A DNA stretch of 64,000 nucleotides from Callorhinus ursinus (GCF_003265705.1 NW_020313056.1:9184188-9248187), one strand, 5' to 3'; counted from the first letter of the stretch, positions 22,480 to 35,282 are shown. The notes: generated from the sequence alone by a model not told the origin. Translations and numbers: made by a program.

Positions 22480-22925
22480 GGGGAGAGCCTGCTCCCCCGC
22501 AGGGCTGCTCGGTTCTTAGAGACAGACAGCAGAGGGCTCAACTGGGAGCACATTTTTCATATGCAAGCCAACCAATCCCTAGTTTATAGCTCCAAGGTCC
22601 TCTAACTGGAATCCACCAAGCCTGTGTTTCCCCTGCCTGAAATCGTCCCAGAGCCAGGTACCAGGCAACTAGAGAGCACCCCTATAGCCCAGAGCCCATG
22701 GACATTATTCAAACTAGCTAGTCCTAAATCCGAGCGTTCCCCTCCCCACTCTCTTCTGCCACCAGGTGACATCAGTACTTGGCGCTTCTTCTGTGGCTCT
22801 GCATGGCGCATGGTTATCCCCCTGTAAGACCTGTGAGGACAATAAACTTCTTCCTTGAAGAAGAAGAGCCTCGTTCTCATTTCTTCCTGTGGCCACACCA
22901 GCTTTACCATACTATCTCCAACACT
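22480..22925 (+). repeat. Possible solo LTR
   Basis: GC-richer block ending 'ccctgtaagacctgtgaggacaataaacttcttcc', which has an AATAAA signal followed by pyrimidine-rich sequence, as in the R-U5 part of an old LTR. No flanking internal retroviral genes are seen. Family unassigned. Confidence 0.3.
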
Positions 22926-23575
22926 TACATTCTCAGAACAGGTATTATAAATTGATTTTTTTTCCCTAAAAAATACGCTGGATTTATATTTATTGTTACA
23001 ACACTATTGATGCATGTTAATTATACCTAAATGAAAATATATAGTACAGAACACTGTTAGACGCTAAGGAAAATTTAAGACAAAAGATAACACCTGTGTC
23101 ATACTATTTCAATTAAACCATCACTTTCCTTTTCAAGTTTGCCTTCTAACTTTGTTCCACATACATTCCTCTTTATATGATTAACAAGAAAATATTAATT
23201 ATCTACACTAAATACAGTGCTCAGATTCATAAAACACTTTCTTCTGTCTCATTTTGAGACCTTAAAAAGAAAAGGAGTGATTAGAGAAACAGGATGGAAA
23301 CTAGAAGAGAGTAGTGTCCAGATGCCCAAGAAGGAAAATATTTCTAGAAGGGAGTGATGGGCCATGTCAAATGCTAGTGAAAGATCCAGCAACAAGAGAT
23401 CTGAACATGCTCATTGTATTTAGCAATGTGTTTTAATAAAGTATTGGCAAATCTTTCGATAAGTTTGGCTGTGAGAAGGAAGAAGGAAGAAAATGTGATG
23501 GAGCTGGAGATGCAATGAGACTAAGGGATTTGTTTTGGTTTTGCTTTTTAGATAAGAAAGACTTAAGAATGTTTA

Positions 23576-23774
23576 ACTTTTATTTATTTTTAAAGATTTT
23601 ATTTATTTATTTTTGTGAGAAAGAGAGAGCATGAGCAGGGGAGTGGCAGAGGGAGAAGCAGACTCCCTGGGATCCCGATGCAGGGATCCTGATGCTGGAC
23701 TCGATCCCAGGACCCTGGGATCATGACCCGAGCCAAAGGCAGATGCTTAACCGACTGAGCCACTCAGGTTCCCT
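23576..23774 (-). mobile_element. CAN SINE, long type
   Basis: ttaaagattttatttatttat start, gagccactcaggttccc end. Flanked by gacttaagaat at 23560-23570 and 23775-23785. Confidence 0.93.
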
Positions 23775-24819
23775 GACTTAAGAATTTTTAAATAAAGATT
23801 GGGAGAATCTAGTTGAGAGCTAATGCCTAGATATCCAGAAGAGAAAATGAATCATTGGTAGTGTAAGTTTTATATGAAGGAGAGGAGATAAGGGTTGGTT
23901 TCAACAGGATAGACACCAACCACTCCTGTGCAAACAGGAAGAAGATTGGTTCAGATGTAGGTGGGTTATTGTTTTTGTTTTGGGAAGATGAGTGAGTTTT
24001 TCAATATAGACACTGACAAAGCAGATAGCTGAAATTTTGATTGACAAGTACAATCAAAATACAAATAGTCATCAGCGTTTATGGTATTGGAAAGAGTGTT
24101 CTTGAAATGATAGACCATAACGTTTTGCTGAATATAGAAAGGCATGAAAGATGGAGAAAGCTGGTGGAAGGGGAGAAACTAGATGGTTAAATAGATTGGA
24201 GGTCTGATTAGCTAGAATAGTCTCAGTGAGTCATGAAATATGGAGGTTGGAAGGGTTGTGGCCAGAATGTGAAATGATGTTTTGGATAGGTTTATTTTTA
24301 ATGTCAAGACCTAGTATATGGTCATAAGAAGGGATGACTGCAGTAGGATGGAGGAGAAGGTCACTAGAGATGAGAAGGTCCTACAACTGAATGACCAGGA
24401 TCCTGGATTAGCTGTTTGTATGAATGTTGAGGTCACCAGGATGATGAGGTGGAGGAGAACACATGAGCCAGGTGCTCATATGTGGTGGATAAAGGCAGTG
24501 GGGAGGAAACAACAGGGTCATGACTGAATGACCTCCCTCCTGAACTCTGTTCTTGAATTTCCAGATGTCTGGCCAATATCTCCACTTAGATGTCTAATAG
24601 ACATCTTCAACAATGTGGTCATGCCTAGAAACAGGGGGGACTAGAAAAAGTCTTTTTTGTGGGCACATAATTAGCCTAAAAATAAAGTTGGGGTTCTATT
24701 GCAATAAAAAAATTGGAAAGTGGATATCATTAGACAATAAATGGTCTCTCCCACATTGTGTAGCACTCATATTACCAGATTTTTACAACAGTGAAAATTC
24801 AGGTAGCCTCAAAAGTTAA

Positions 24820-25748
24820 GGGGAGTACCCAGAATATACAAAGAACTCTTAGAATTCAAAACTAAAAAACAACCCAATTTTAAAGTGAGGAAAGGACTTG
24901 AATAGACATTTCTCCAAAGAAGATATACAAATGACCAAAAAGTACATGAAAAGATGCTTGATATCATTAGTTATTAGGGAAATGCAAATCAAAATCATGA
25001 GATACCACTTTACACTCACTAGGATAGCTGTAAGTTTAAAAAAGGAAAATAACAATCATTGGCAAAGATGTGGAGATCTGAGAATACTTGTACATCACCG
25101 TGGGAATGTAAAATGGTTCAGCTGTGGAAGATAGCTTGGCAGTTCCTAAAAGAGGTAAACATAGAGTAACCATGTGACTCAGCAATTCAACCCCTAAATA
25201 TATACCCAAAAGAACTGAAAATAGTTTTTTGAGAGAATCTAAAAACAAATTCTTGTACATGAATGTTCATAGCAGCATTGTTCACAATAACCAAAGGTGA
25301 AAACAACCCAAACATCCATAAATAGATAAGTGGATAAACAAATTGTGATATAGCCATACAATGGAATATTATTTGGCTATAAAAAGGAATGAAGTACTAA
25401 TACATGTTACAATATGGGTGAACCTTGAAAAAATTATGTTAAGTGGATGAAGTCAAACATCAAAGGTCACATATTGTATGATTCCATTTATACGAAATAT
25501 CCAGAATAGGTAAATCCATAGACACAGAAAGCAGACTGATGACAGCCAGAATTTGGGGAGAGAGGGGGGAATGGGGAGCCACTACTTAATGAATACAAAG
25601 TTTCCTTTTGGAATGATGAAAATGTTTTGGAACTACTATATAGAGGTGGTGGTAGCTCAACACTGTGAAAGTACTAAATGCCACTGAAGTGTTCAGTGTA
25701 AAGTGGTTAATTTTATGTGAATTTCATCTCAATTTTAATAAAAAGAAA
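24820..25748 (+). mobile_element. L1 3' portion
   Basis: 'catttctccaaagaagatatacaaatgacc', 'gggaaatgcaaatcaaaatcatgagataccactt', 'acccctaaatatatacccaaaagaactg', 'catagcagcattgttcacaataacc'. Classic ORF2 C-terminal order running into a 3' UTR and A-rich end. Many stops. Confidence 0.85.
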
Positions 25749-26028
25749 AAATTAAGCGGAAGAGAAGAGTTTTAGTATTAAGAATGATAGAAAAATCATT
25801 TATCAAGATACAGCAAATTTTTTAACTGATTACGTGTGTTCTCACTATATAGAGTATTTCAAACACAACACAAAGTGTAAGTGCCAAATTTCTTTTCTGC
25901 TATGGAAAGACAAGCCTGTGTTAGGAAAACAGTTTCGTGCTTTTTGACAGTTGTGGAGTTTGAAAACCCAGTGATAAAGAATTTTTCTCCATCACCATCA
26001 AGAAGAAAGAAAAGATGAAGAAGAAGGT

Positions 26029-26129
26029 GGGAGCACCTGTCTGGCTCAGTTGAAAGAGCATTTGACTCCTGATTTTGGGGTCATGAGTTCGAGCTCCACA
26101 ATTAGTTAAATAAATAAATTTAAAAAAAA
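26029..26129 (+). mobile_element. CAN SINE, short type
   Basis: ggagcacctgtctggctcagttgaaagagcat, then gtcatgagttcgagctcc and taaataaataaatttaaaa. Confidence 0.85.
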
Positions 26130-26194
26130 GGAAGAGGAGGAGAGACAGACAGAGGAAGTGAGGGAGTAATAAAAAAGTTGGTTTCCCATAATGC

Positions 26195-26475
26195 AATATA
26201 TGTTAAGAAAAAAAAGAAGATAGCAGGAGGGGAAGAATGAAGGGGAGTAAATCGGAGGGGGAGACGAACCATGAGAGACGATGGACTCTGAAAAACAAAC
26301 TGAGGGTTCTAGAGGGGAGGGGGTGGGGGGATGGGTTAGCCTGGTGATGGGTATTAAAGAGGGCACGTTCTGCATGGAGCACTGGGTGTTATGCACAAAC
26401 AATGAATCATGGAACACTACATCAAAACCTAATGATGTAATGTATGGTGATTAACATAACAATAAAAATTAAAGG
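26195..26475 (+). mobile_element. Carnivore L1 3' UTR fragment
   Basis: 'cgaaccatgagagacgatggactctg', 'gggcacgttctgcatggagcactgggtgttatg', 'aaacctaatgatgtaatgtatggtgattaacataacaataaa'. The same 3' end appears as a tiny reverse copy at 54997. Confidence 0.85.
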
Positions 26476-26539
26476 AAAAAAAGTTGGTTTCCCATCTAAG
26501 TGTAAAGTACTAAGAAACAGATTTTTCCCCTGGTATGAG

Positions 26540-26890
26540 AAAGAAAAACTCTGTGTTCTAAAAGACAATGATTTCTAACCTAGAATTCTGTACCCAGCCA
26601 AATTACCCGTGAAGCATGAAGATAGAATAAAGACATTTCCAGATATGCAAGGTCTCGAAAATTTCTCTTCTAGGCCACTTTCTCAGAAAGTGAGTGGAAC
26701 ATGAAGGAGAAAACCATGAAAAAGAAACTCACGGCATCCAAGAAACAGGAGATCCAACCCAGGAAAGAGGCAAGAGAAAGTGCCGCTGCCACAGCTGCCC
26801 AGCAGGCCTGGAGAGGAATCAGTCCCAAACAAAGCAGAAGAACAGAGAACTGCAAGGTGGGGGAATGTGTCCAAAAAAAAAAAAAAAATT
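26540..26890 (+). repeat. Ancient interspersed repeat, family unassigned
   Basis: 'ttctgtacccagccaaattacc', 'agatagaataaagacatttccagatatgcaagg', 'ggagatccaacccaggaaagaggcaagag' are phrases I associate with a widespread mammalian relic. The short open frames here (such as 26701-26934) are chance reads through it. Confidence 0.35.
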
Positions 26891-27685
26891 TTGAAAATAA
26901 GGTGATAGATTACCTGATATGTTTGAATCTCTAGAGAGGAAATTTCAGTTTCTGTCAGAGATTTTGTGGATGGATTGGTGATAAATACACAGAAAACTAA
27001 GTGTAGCCAATTTGTTGAACAGATGGGAACTCTGGGGTGTAGGAAGAAAAGAAGTTTATTCTCGGATGCAAAGTTTATTCTTTGCATATTCAAATTGTTC
27101 TTCCCCCATACCCTTGAGTGAAGTGTAGGGCAAGTCTCATGGCTTTTTATGTCACTCTCAGGTAGTAAAATTCTCTTGGTCACTTAAAACCTCCAAACAA
27201 CCTTGGTTCAGTAATTCAAAAGTCCACGCTCATGCATTAAGCTGAACCATATGAAGTTGCCATTTGTGTGAGTCAAAAATGGTTGAATATTGGCAATTTC
27301 ATTTGATTCACTCTAATAAGAGTCAAAACTCCCAAATTTATTTAAAATAAAATAATCTCTCCCTCTGCCACGTAGACCTACTTTAGACTGGCCGCCTGAG
27401 GTAAGAAAGGGAGGCCCAGTGGGCTTCTTTACTTCCCCGCAAGGCCTTCCAGCATCCTTCTCCACCAGGAGACTGTCTCTGGTTCCTCCTGGATAGAAGA
27501 GGCCTGTGTAGACAGAGAGAAGATGCAGTATGGCACTCTCTGACCATGGTAGAGGTTCACAGTGGACTCTTCCTCTTTCAGGGTGCTTTTGACTTGTGTG
27601 ATTTTTCCAGGACACTCCTCCATCCCAGATCCCTGAGCTCTGATCTGCTTTAGGGGTGGGGACTTGCTCAACCAGAACCCCTTGA

Positions 27686-28754
27686 ATTTTTTTTTTTTAC
27701 TTTTATTTTTTTTTATGTATTATTTGTTTCAGGGGTACAGGTCCGTGATTCATCAGTCTTACACAATTCACAGTGCTCACCATAGCACATACCCTCCCTA
27801 GTGTCCATCACCCAGCCACTCCATCCCTCCCACCCCCCTCCACTCCAGCAACCCTCAGTTTGTTTCCTGAGATTAAGAGTCTCTTATGGTTTATCTCCCT
27901 CTCTGGTTTCATATTGTTTCATTTTTCCCTCCCTTCCCCTGTGATCCTCTGTCTTGTTTCTCAAATTCCTCGTATCAATGAGATCATATGATAATTGTCC
28001 TTCTCTGATTGACTTATTTCACTTAGCATAATACCCTCTAGTTCCATCCATGTCATTGCAAATGGCAAGATTTCAATTTTTTGATGGCTGCATAATATTC
28101 TATTGTATATATATACCACATCTTCTTTATCCATTCATCTGTTGGTGGACATCTAGGCTCTTTCCATTGTTTGGCTATTGTGGATATTGCTGCTGTAAAC
28201 ATTGGGATGCACGTGCCCCTTCGGATCACTACATTTGTATCTTTAGGGTAAATACCCAGTAATGCAATTGCTGGGTCATAGGGTAGCTCTATTTTCAACT
28301 TTTTGAGGAACCTCCAGACTGTTTTCCAGAGTGGCTGCATCAGCTTGCATTCCCACCAACAGTGTAGGAGGGTTCCCCTTTCTCCGCATCCTCGCTAACA
28401 TCTGTCGTTTCCCGACTTGTTAATTTTAGCCATTCTGACTGGTGTGAGGTGGTATCTCATTGAGGTTTTTTTTGTTTTTTTTTTAAGATTTTTATTTATT
28501 TATTTGAGAGAGAGAGAATGAGAGAGAGCATGAGAGGGAAGAGAGTCAGAGGGAGCAGCAGACTCCCTGCTGAGCAGGGAGCCCGATGTGGGACTCGATC
28601 CCGGGACTCCAGGATCATGACCTGAGCCGAAGGCAGTCACTCAACCAACTGAGCCACCCAGGCGCCCCTCATTGAGGTTTTGATTTGTATTTCCCTGATG
28701 CCGAGTGATGTTGAGTACTTTTTCTTGTGTCTGTTGGCCATTTGGATGCAGAAG
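27686..28754 (-). mobile_element. 5'-truncated L1 carrying a SINE
   Basis: Antisense L1 3' end with reverse landmarks 'ggtacaggtccgtgattcatcag', 'cactttagcataatacc'-type 3' UTR, and an ORF2 C-terminal frame (28340-28053) with [15 protein letters not shown] and the FxxxYYAAIKK-type end. A 9-base duplication accccttga lies at 27677-27685 and 28755-28763. A CAN SINE is inserted at 28470-28668. Confidence 0.92.
28470..28668 (-). mobile_element. CAN SINE inside L1
   Basis: tttttttaagatttttatttatttatttgag start, gagccacccaggcgcccc end. Perfect 13-base duplication tcattgaggtttt at 28457-28469 and 28669-28681; removing one copy restores the L1. Confidence 0.96.
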
Positions 28755-29222
28755 ACCCCTTGATTTTATGACCACTTATAATTCTGGCCTCAACCCCCAG
28801 ACATGCAGACTCTTTTGACTGGGGGCACCTCACTCCTCGGGAAAAACCTTTTAGACCAGATCCAAGCTAGTGTTTCCCCAGCATGGCTCAATCTAGTCCT
28901 CAGGATACTGTCCAGCACCCTGATACAGCACCTCTGCTTCTTTCTGCCCCATCAGAGGAGCTAGCCAGCCACGGTCCCTTTCATATACTTCTCAGGAATG
29001 ACTCAGGCACCACCTAGCATGTCACCTGAGCTTCAGGAGACACATCAAGTTCATCAGGAGGTCTTACTGAAGTGCCTTCCTTTTCTCATTCCCACAAACT
29101 GGCGGAAGTGTACTCACAGCTCATTAATGCTCTCCAAACATTTTCTTTGATCTTGGGAAATTTCAACAGTCCTTTCATGCTCTTGAATGGGTAGGGACCA
29201 AAAGTAACAAAACCAGTTTTTA

Positions 29223-29859
29223 TTTTTTTAATTTAATAGACTTTATTTTTCGGGCAGTTTTAGGTTCACAGCAAAATTAGAATAGAGTAGAAGTACAGAG
29301 AATTCTCATATACCCCCTACCCCCACACATGCACTGCCTACTCCACTATCAGCGTCCTCCACCAGTGGGTACATTTGTCACAGCCCATGAACCTACGTGG
29401 ACACATCATTATCACCCAAAGTCCGTAGTTTACATTAGGGCTCACTTTGGGTGTTGTACATTCTATGAGTTCGGACAAAGGTATAATGACATATATCCAC
29501 CATTATAGTATCATGTAGAGTAGAGTCTCATTGCCCTAAGAGTCCTCTCTGCTCTGCTTATTCATCCCTCCACCTAAACCCCTGGGGGCCACTGATCTTT
29601 AATTGTCTCCATAGTTTTGCTTTTTCTAGAATGTCATACAGCTGGAATCACACAGTATGTAGCCTCTTCAGATTGGCTTTTTTCACTTAGTAATGTGCAT
29701 TTTAGTTTCCTCCATGTGTTTTCATGGCTTGATAGCTCATTTCTTTTTAGTGCTGAATCATAGTTCATTGCCTGGATGTAGTACAGTTTATATATCCATT
29801 CACCTACTGAAGGATATCTTGGTTGCTTCCAGGTTTTGGCAATTATGAATAAAGCTGCT
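29223..29859 (-). mobile_element. 5'-truncated L1
   Basis: 'ttttaggttcacagcaaaattag', 'cacccaaagtccgtagtttacatt', 'ttggttgcttccaggttttggcaattatg' in reverse-L1 order. Flanked by a perfect 14-base duplication aaaaccagttttta at 29209-29222 and 29860-29873. Confidence 0.92.
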
Positions 29860-30296
29860 AAAACCAGTTTTTAGTCACCTCTTTTACAAGTCCCGCCTAG
29901 GCAGACGTACTTTGAAATGGGGAAGCATCAGCTGAAAGTGAGACTGGAATAGTTTCCTATCTATATCCTGTGACAAAAGAAAATGAAATACCAAGGCAAC
30001 TTATAACTTTGGGGGGGGGTAGTTACAGAAGAAATGAAATGTAATCATAATACTTTACATGGCGTAGTGGTGAGTACTACTTATATAGGCTTAATAATGT
30101 AAATATTAAATATTGATTGCATCAATAATTATGATAGATATTGGAACAACTGAGAAGGGGAAATTATTGTGTTGGAGTGGGTGGGAACAGGACTAAGAGA
30201 ACTAATTCTCATCTTCCATGGTAGGCAGTCAACAGATCTAAATGGGAGAATCAAGAAATATCAGTAAAGGCATGTCCTTTAGAATATGAAGGAAGA

Positions 30297-30416
30297 GGAG
30301 CGCCTGGCTGGCTTAGTCAGAAGAACATACGACTCTTGATCTTGGGGTTGTGAGTATAAGCCCCATGTTGGGTGTAGAGATTACTAAAAAATAATAAATA
30401 AACTATTAAAAAAAAA
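30297..30416 (+). mobile_element. CAN SINE, short type
   Basis: gcgcctggctggcttagtcagaagaacat, gttgtgagtataagcccc, gagattactaaaaaataataaa. Immediately followed by another SINE. Confidence 0.88.
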
Positions 30417-30424
30417 GAAATATA

Positions 30425-30612
30425 GGGGCGCCTGGGTGGCTCAGTCAGTTAAGCATCTGCCTTTCAGCTCGTATCATGGTCTCAGAGTCCCAGGATCAAG
30501 CCCCACATCGGGCTCTCTGCTCAGTGGGGAGTCTGTTTCTCCTTCTCACTCTCCCTCTGTGCTCTCCCTCTCTCTCTCTCTCTCAAATGGATAAATAAAA
30601 TCTTAAAAAAAA
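30425..30612 (+). mobile_element. CAN SINE, long type
   Basis: ggggcgcctgggtggctcagtcagttaag head, (TC)n, aaatggataaataaaatcttaaaa tail. Confidence 0.93.
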
Positions 30613-30749
30613 AGAACTACAAAGGAAGATCCCTGAAGAAAATAGTTGAAAGTGAGTGGATGGGGGTGTTGTTTTTCATGATAAGCTTCTTAAAACTATT
30701 TGTCTCTTTTAAACTGTGGGTGCATATTACTTTAAGAAACTTAATTTTT

Positions 30750-30946
30750 TAAAAAGGTTTATTTATTTACTTTAGAGAGAGAGAGCGGAGGGGGAGGGGC
30801 AGAGGAAGAGGGGACAGAGAATCTCAAGCAGACTCCCCACTGAGCATGGAGCCCCGCCATGGGGCTCAATCCCATGACCCTGAGATCATGACTTGAGCCA
30901 AAACCAAGAGTCGGGCGCTTGACTGACTGTACCACCCAGGTGCCCC
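30750..30946 (-). mobile_element. CAN SINE, long type, diverged
   Basis: Ends gtaccacccaggtgcccc. Perfect 16-base duplication aagaaacttaattttt at 30734-30749 and 30947-30962. Confidence 0.94.
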
Positions 30947-31424
30947 AAGAAACTTAATTTTTAAAACTACATAATAAGACATTATCTAGAGAGCAGATAA
31001 TACTTGAATATAACAAGAGCACTTTTGCTCTTATTGAGAAATAATTTGCATGAAGCCAAAAGCTATTTTGTATGACCATTAAGCTTTCTAATTCCAGGGA
31101 AAATGACTCCCTGTAGCCTTCTGCCTCCAGTATGATATGAAAACATACCCTCCTATTTCCAAATAACCTTGAGATAAGCAATGGATTCTCCTATAGGATC
31201 AATTTAAACTTACATCATGAGGATTTTGTTTTTCCAACTGACTTACCTGGTATTAAATTTGAGAGATAACCAGGTCAGCGGAGCCAATAGGAGCTACCTT
31301 GCTGACCTAGAACTAACTCATAATCACTACTTCTCATTTCACCCTGGAGCCCATAGCATCCCTGTACAAAATCCTATCAAGATTTTTTAGGACAATCGGT
31401 AAGAGAAAAAGACCAGGCAGAGAT

Positions 31425-31545
31425 GTGTTCTTTATGTAACCTCCATGAAGGCAGGAGCCTGTCTGTTTTGTTCATCTCAGTATTCTCAGTGCGTGGCACA
31501 TAATTAATGCTTAGTAGATATCTAAGTATCTATTGAATAAGTAAA
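31425..31545 (+). repeat. L2-like 3' fragment
   Basis: 'ccatgaaggcaggagcctgtctgttttgttcatc', 'gcgtggcacataattaatgcttagtagatat'. Confidence 0.45.
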
Positions 31546-31992
31546 TCGAATGACTGTTACTCCCCATTTTCCTGAGGTCTGTGAGCATTAAAGTTATCGT
31601 AAATTATATCTATAGTTCATAGATATATTAAAAAAATCAATAGGTAAGACAGCTCTTAGAAAAGGGTACATCACTGGGTATTTTGGGAAACAGTCAATTA
31701 CGAATATAGGAAATGTAAAATCTACAAAGTGCATGAGGAGATACGCAAGAATGCTGATGGTGAGAGTGCCTGCCACAGCAAGACGTACCACTAACCTAAA
31801 TGTCCGTCAACAGAAGACTGGGTTACGTACAAGGGGATGCACCCATGAGATGGTATACAGAAGTGAAAATGAACAAACTAAAGCTGCATATGTAAATATA
31901 GATGAACTACCCAAAAATGTAACGTTGAGGGGCAAAAAGTAAGGCACAGAAGAATTCAAATAGTATGATAACCATTTATGTAAAATTTTAAG

Positions 31993-32188
31993 GGGCACCT
32001 GGGTGGCTCAGATGGTTAAGTGTCTGCCTTTGGCTCGGGTCATCATCTCCAGGTCCTGGGATGCAGTCCTGCATCAGGCTCCCTGCTCGGTGGGGCGTCT
32101 GCTCCCTCTCCCTCTGCCTCTCCCCTCTGCTCATGCTCTCTCTCTCTCTCTCTCAAATGAATAAATAAAACCTTAAAAAAGTAAAATA
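31993..32188 (+). mobile_element. CAN SINE, long type
   Basis: gggcacctgggtggctcagatggttaag head. Flanked by aaaattttaag at 31982-31992 and 32189-32199. Confidence 0.93.
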
Positions 32189-32322
32189 AAAATTTTAAGT
32201 GCACAAAGCAATATTGCTTTAGGAAGACTTCATTTGTAATATAAGTATAAAAATTTGTGGAAATAATAAACACCACATATTAAATGAATGAATGAATATG
32301 CTTTTAAAAACCAGCAGCCCTC

Positions 32323-32635
32323 AGGGCACCTGGCTGGCTCAGTTGGAAGATCATATGACTCTTTTTTTTTTTTTTTAAGATTTTATTTACTTATTTGAAA
32401 GAGAGAGAGTGAGTGAGAGAGAGAGCATGAGCATGGGGAGGGGAAGAAGCAGACTCCCCTGCTGAGCAGGAAGCCCAATGTGGGCTCAATCCCAGGACCC
32501 TGGGATTATGACCTGAGCTGAAGCAGTCGCCTAACCAACTGAGCCACCCAGGCACCCAGCATGTGACTCTTGATCTTGGGGTTGTGAGTTTGAGCTCCAC
32601 ATTGGATGCAGAGATTATTTAAATAAATTAAAAAC
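32323..32635 (+). mobile_element. Short CAN SINE split by a second SINE
   Basis: The left part 'agggcacctggctggctcagttggaagatcatatgactctt' and the right part 'tgatcttggggttgtgagtttgagctcc ... gagattatttaaataaatt' are the two halves of one tRNA-only SINE. Confidence 0.9.
32364..32559 (-). mobile_element. CAN SINE, long type, nested in a SINE
   Basis: Poly-T then aagattttatttacttatttgaaag, ending gagccacccaggcaccc. Target duplication catatgactctt (32352-32363) and catgtgactctt (32560-32571), one mismatch. Confidence 0.94.
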
Positions 32636-32705
32636 TTAATAAAACAAATAAAACTACCATCCCTCAAGTGAAGGTGTTTTCTTTGAAATATAAAGCACTT
32701 TATTT

Positions 32706-32834
32706 TTGTTAGTTTTTAAAAAAAAGATTTTGTATTTTTAAGTAATCTCTAGGCCCAATGTGGGACTCAAACTTACAGCTCTGAGATCAAGAGTGGCATG
32801 CCCTACCGACTAAGCCAGCCAGGAAGGTGCCCCC
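32706..32834 (-). mobile_element. CAN SINE, short type
   Basis: 'taagtaatctctaggcccaatgtgggactcaaacttacagctctgagatcaagagtggcatg ... agccagccaggaaggtgccc' is the reverse of the tRNA-only form. Confidence 0.85.
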
Positions 32835-33330
32835 ATTTTTGAATAGGTGATTATATATGCACATTCAAAAGAAAACTGAAAGGTATTTCAGCAAAAAAGT
32901 CTTTTCCCTACCTTATTCCCAGCTACTCAATCCTTCTCTTTCAAAGGCAAATACTGTTATCACATTTTTATGCTTCATTTCAGACCCCTGGAATCTAGAG
33001 GTGGTCTGTTCATTAACAAACACATGTATTCTGTACCTGCCACAAATTTTCTGGCTCTTTTTTCTTGATGAGTCTGGATAGAGGTTGATTTTTTTTTCTT
33101 CAGAAGAATGAGCTTCTGTTTTCATGGATTTTCTCTATTATTACTGCTTTCTATTTTATTGGTATCTGCTCATATCTTTATTGTTTCTGTAATTCCGCTT
33201 GCTTGGGATTTAATTTCTTTTTCTAGTTTAAGGAAGAGACTTAGATTACTACTGATTTGAGACTTTTTTTTTTTTTGCTTTTCCAATGCAAACATTTTAA
33301 TACTACAAATTTCCCTCTACAGATTGCCTT

Positions 33331-33537
33331 GGGGCGCCTGGGTGTCTCAGTCGTCTGCCTTCAGCTCAGGTCATGATCCTAGGGTCCTGGGATCAAGCCC
33401 CATGTCGGGCCCCCTGCTCGGCGGGAGGCCTGCTTCTCCCTCTTCCACTACCCCTGCTTGTGTTCCCTCTCTTGCTGTATCTCTCTCTGTCAAATAAATA
33501 AAATTTATTTGAATTTTATTTAAAAAAATAAAAATAA
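33331..33537 (+). mobile_element. CAN SINE, long type
   Basis: ggggcgcctgggtgtctcagtcg head with a short internal loss compared with its relatives. Flanked by agattgcctt at 33321-33330 and 33538-33547. Confidence 0.94.
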
Positions 33538-34895
33538 AGATTGCCTTAACTGCATCCCCAAGTTTTTGGTATGTTGTAATTTCATTTTCATTCAGTTCAC
33601 AGTGCTTTATATTTCTCATCCCTGTGAGAAACACACTTACCAACTAGAGGACAGTGTTTATGTGCAGTTATTTTGCCTTTAGCTTTACAGTTTCCAGTCA
33701 AAGCACTTTTCCAAAGTTAATTAGGGTCAGCTCTTTTTTTCCCATCCCGCCAGTGAGATTCATTTTTCACGGTCTTTAACTCCATCTTGGGAACCTTGGA
33801 CATCTTTACTGATTTTTAGACATTTGCACACAGTAAAGTTTACTCTGTAAGGGCTTGGGAAAATGCAGTCACATATCCACCACATCGGTAACATAAAGAA
33901 CAGTTCAATCACCTAAATACCTAAACACAAGATGTAGGATTTTAGTCAGGTACCTCCCCCACCCCAACCCCTGACAACCACTGATTTGTTTTCTGTCCCT
34001 ATAATCTTGCCTTTTTCAGAATGTCATAAAAATGGAAGCAAACAATTTGTAGCCTTTTGGGTTTCGTTTTTTTCACCCATAATGATGCAATTAAGATTCA
34101 TCTATGTTGTTTCATGAACATATCTATGCTTGTTGCTGAGTAGGGTCCTATTGCATGGATGGACACTGTTTGTTTACCTGTTCACCTGTTGAAAGACATC
34201 TTGGTTGTTCCCAGGTTTGGCTGTTATGAAGAAAGCTACTATAAACATTAGTGTAAGGGCTTCACGTGAACATAAGTTGCTGGGTTGTATGGCAAGTGCA
34301 TGTTTAACTTTATAAGAACTTGCCAAGTACCTTCCCAAGTGGTGTACTGTTTTGCACTCCCATCCGCAATGAATAAGCATTCCTGTTGCTCTTCATTCTT
34401 CTATTTGGTGTTGTTGGTTTATTTTTATTATTTTTTAGCTATTCTAATAGGTGTGTAATGATATCTCTTTGTGATTGTATGTATGTGTGTTTTATTTGCG
34501 TTTCCCTAATGATATCTTTTCACATGTTTATTTGACACCCACATATCCCTGTAACTTCTTTGGTGAAGTGTCTATTCAATTCTTTTGCCCATTTTTCCCT
34601 TGGGTTTATTGTTTTCTTATTGTTGAGTCTTTAGGGTTCTTTATGTATTCTGGATACAAATCCTTTATCAGATATGTGATTTGCAAATACTTTATCCGAG
34701 TCTATAGCTTGTTTCTCATTCTCTTTGCAATGTCTCTCCTCATTCTTTTTTTTTTAACCATTGATTATCATTCCATTGTAAGAATTTGTCATGATTTATT
34801 TAGCCAGTCTTAGGTTGATGGACATTGATGTTATTTCCAAACTTTTGCTATTACAAACTGTATTTCCATTAATATCCTTGAATTCATGGTGTTCG

Positions 34896-35125
34896 TCCTT
34901 CCTTCCTTCCTCCCCTTCTTCCTTCCTTCCTTCCCTCCCTCCCTCCCTCCTTCCTTCCTTCAAGAGAGGGAGAGAGTTGCAGGGGGCAGAGGGAGAGGGA
35001 GAGAGAGAATCTTAAGCAGGCTCCATGCCCAGCAAAGAGCCCGATGAGGGGCTTGATCTCACAACCGTGACATGAGCTGAAAATCAAGGGTCAGTGCTTA
35101 ACTGACTGAGCCACCCAGGCACCCC
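34896..35125 (-). mobile_element. CAN SINE with (TTCC)n tail (first of stacked pair)
   Basis: The tail has turned into (CCTT)n at about 34896-34960. The head end is gagccacccaggcacccc. Bounded by tcatggtgttcg at 34884-34895 and 35126-35137. Confidence 0.93.
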
Positions 35126-35142
35126 TCATGGTGTTCGTTTGT

Positions 35143-35223
35143 TCTTTCTCTCTTTCTTTCTTTCTTCCTTCCTTTCTTCCTTCCTTCCTTCCTTCCTTCC
35201 TTCCTTCCTTCCTTCCTTCCTTC

Positions 35224-35270
<47 letters not shown>

Positions 35271-35282
35271 NNNNNNNNNNTT

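Noticed and set aside
22480..22925. Possible endogenous retrovirus
   Set aside because: At most a solo LTR relic; no gag, pol or env-like frames anywhere in the window.
26683..27183. 166-codon minus-strand frame and overlapping plus-strand lysine-rich frames
   Set aside because: They run through an ancient repeat with A-rich stretches; no supporting structure.
28053..28340. 95-codon minus-strand frame resembling a reverse transcriptase end
   Set aside because: It is the C-terminal scrap of L1 ORF2 in a truncated element, not a separate gene.
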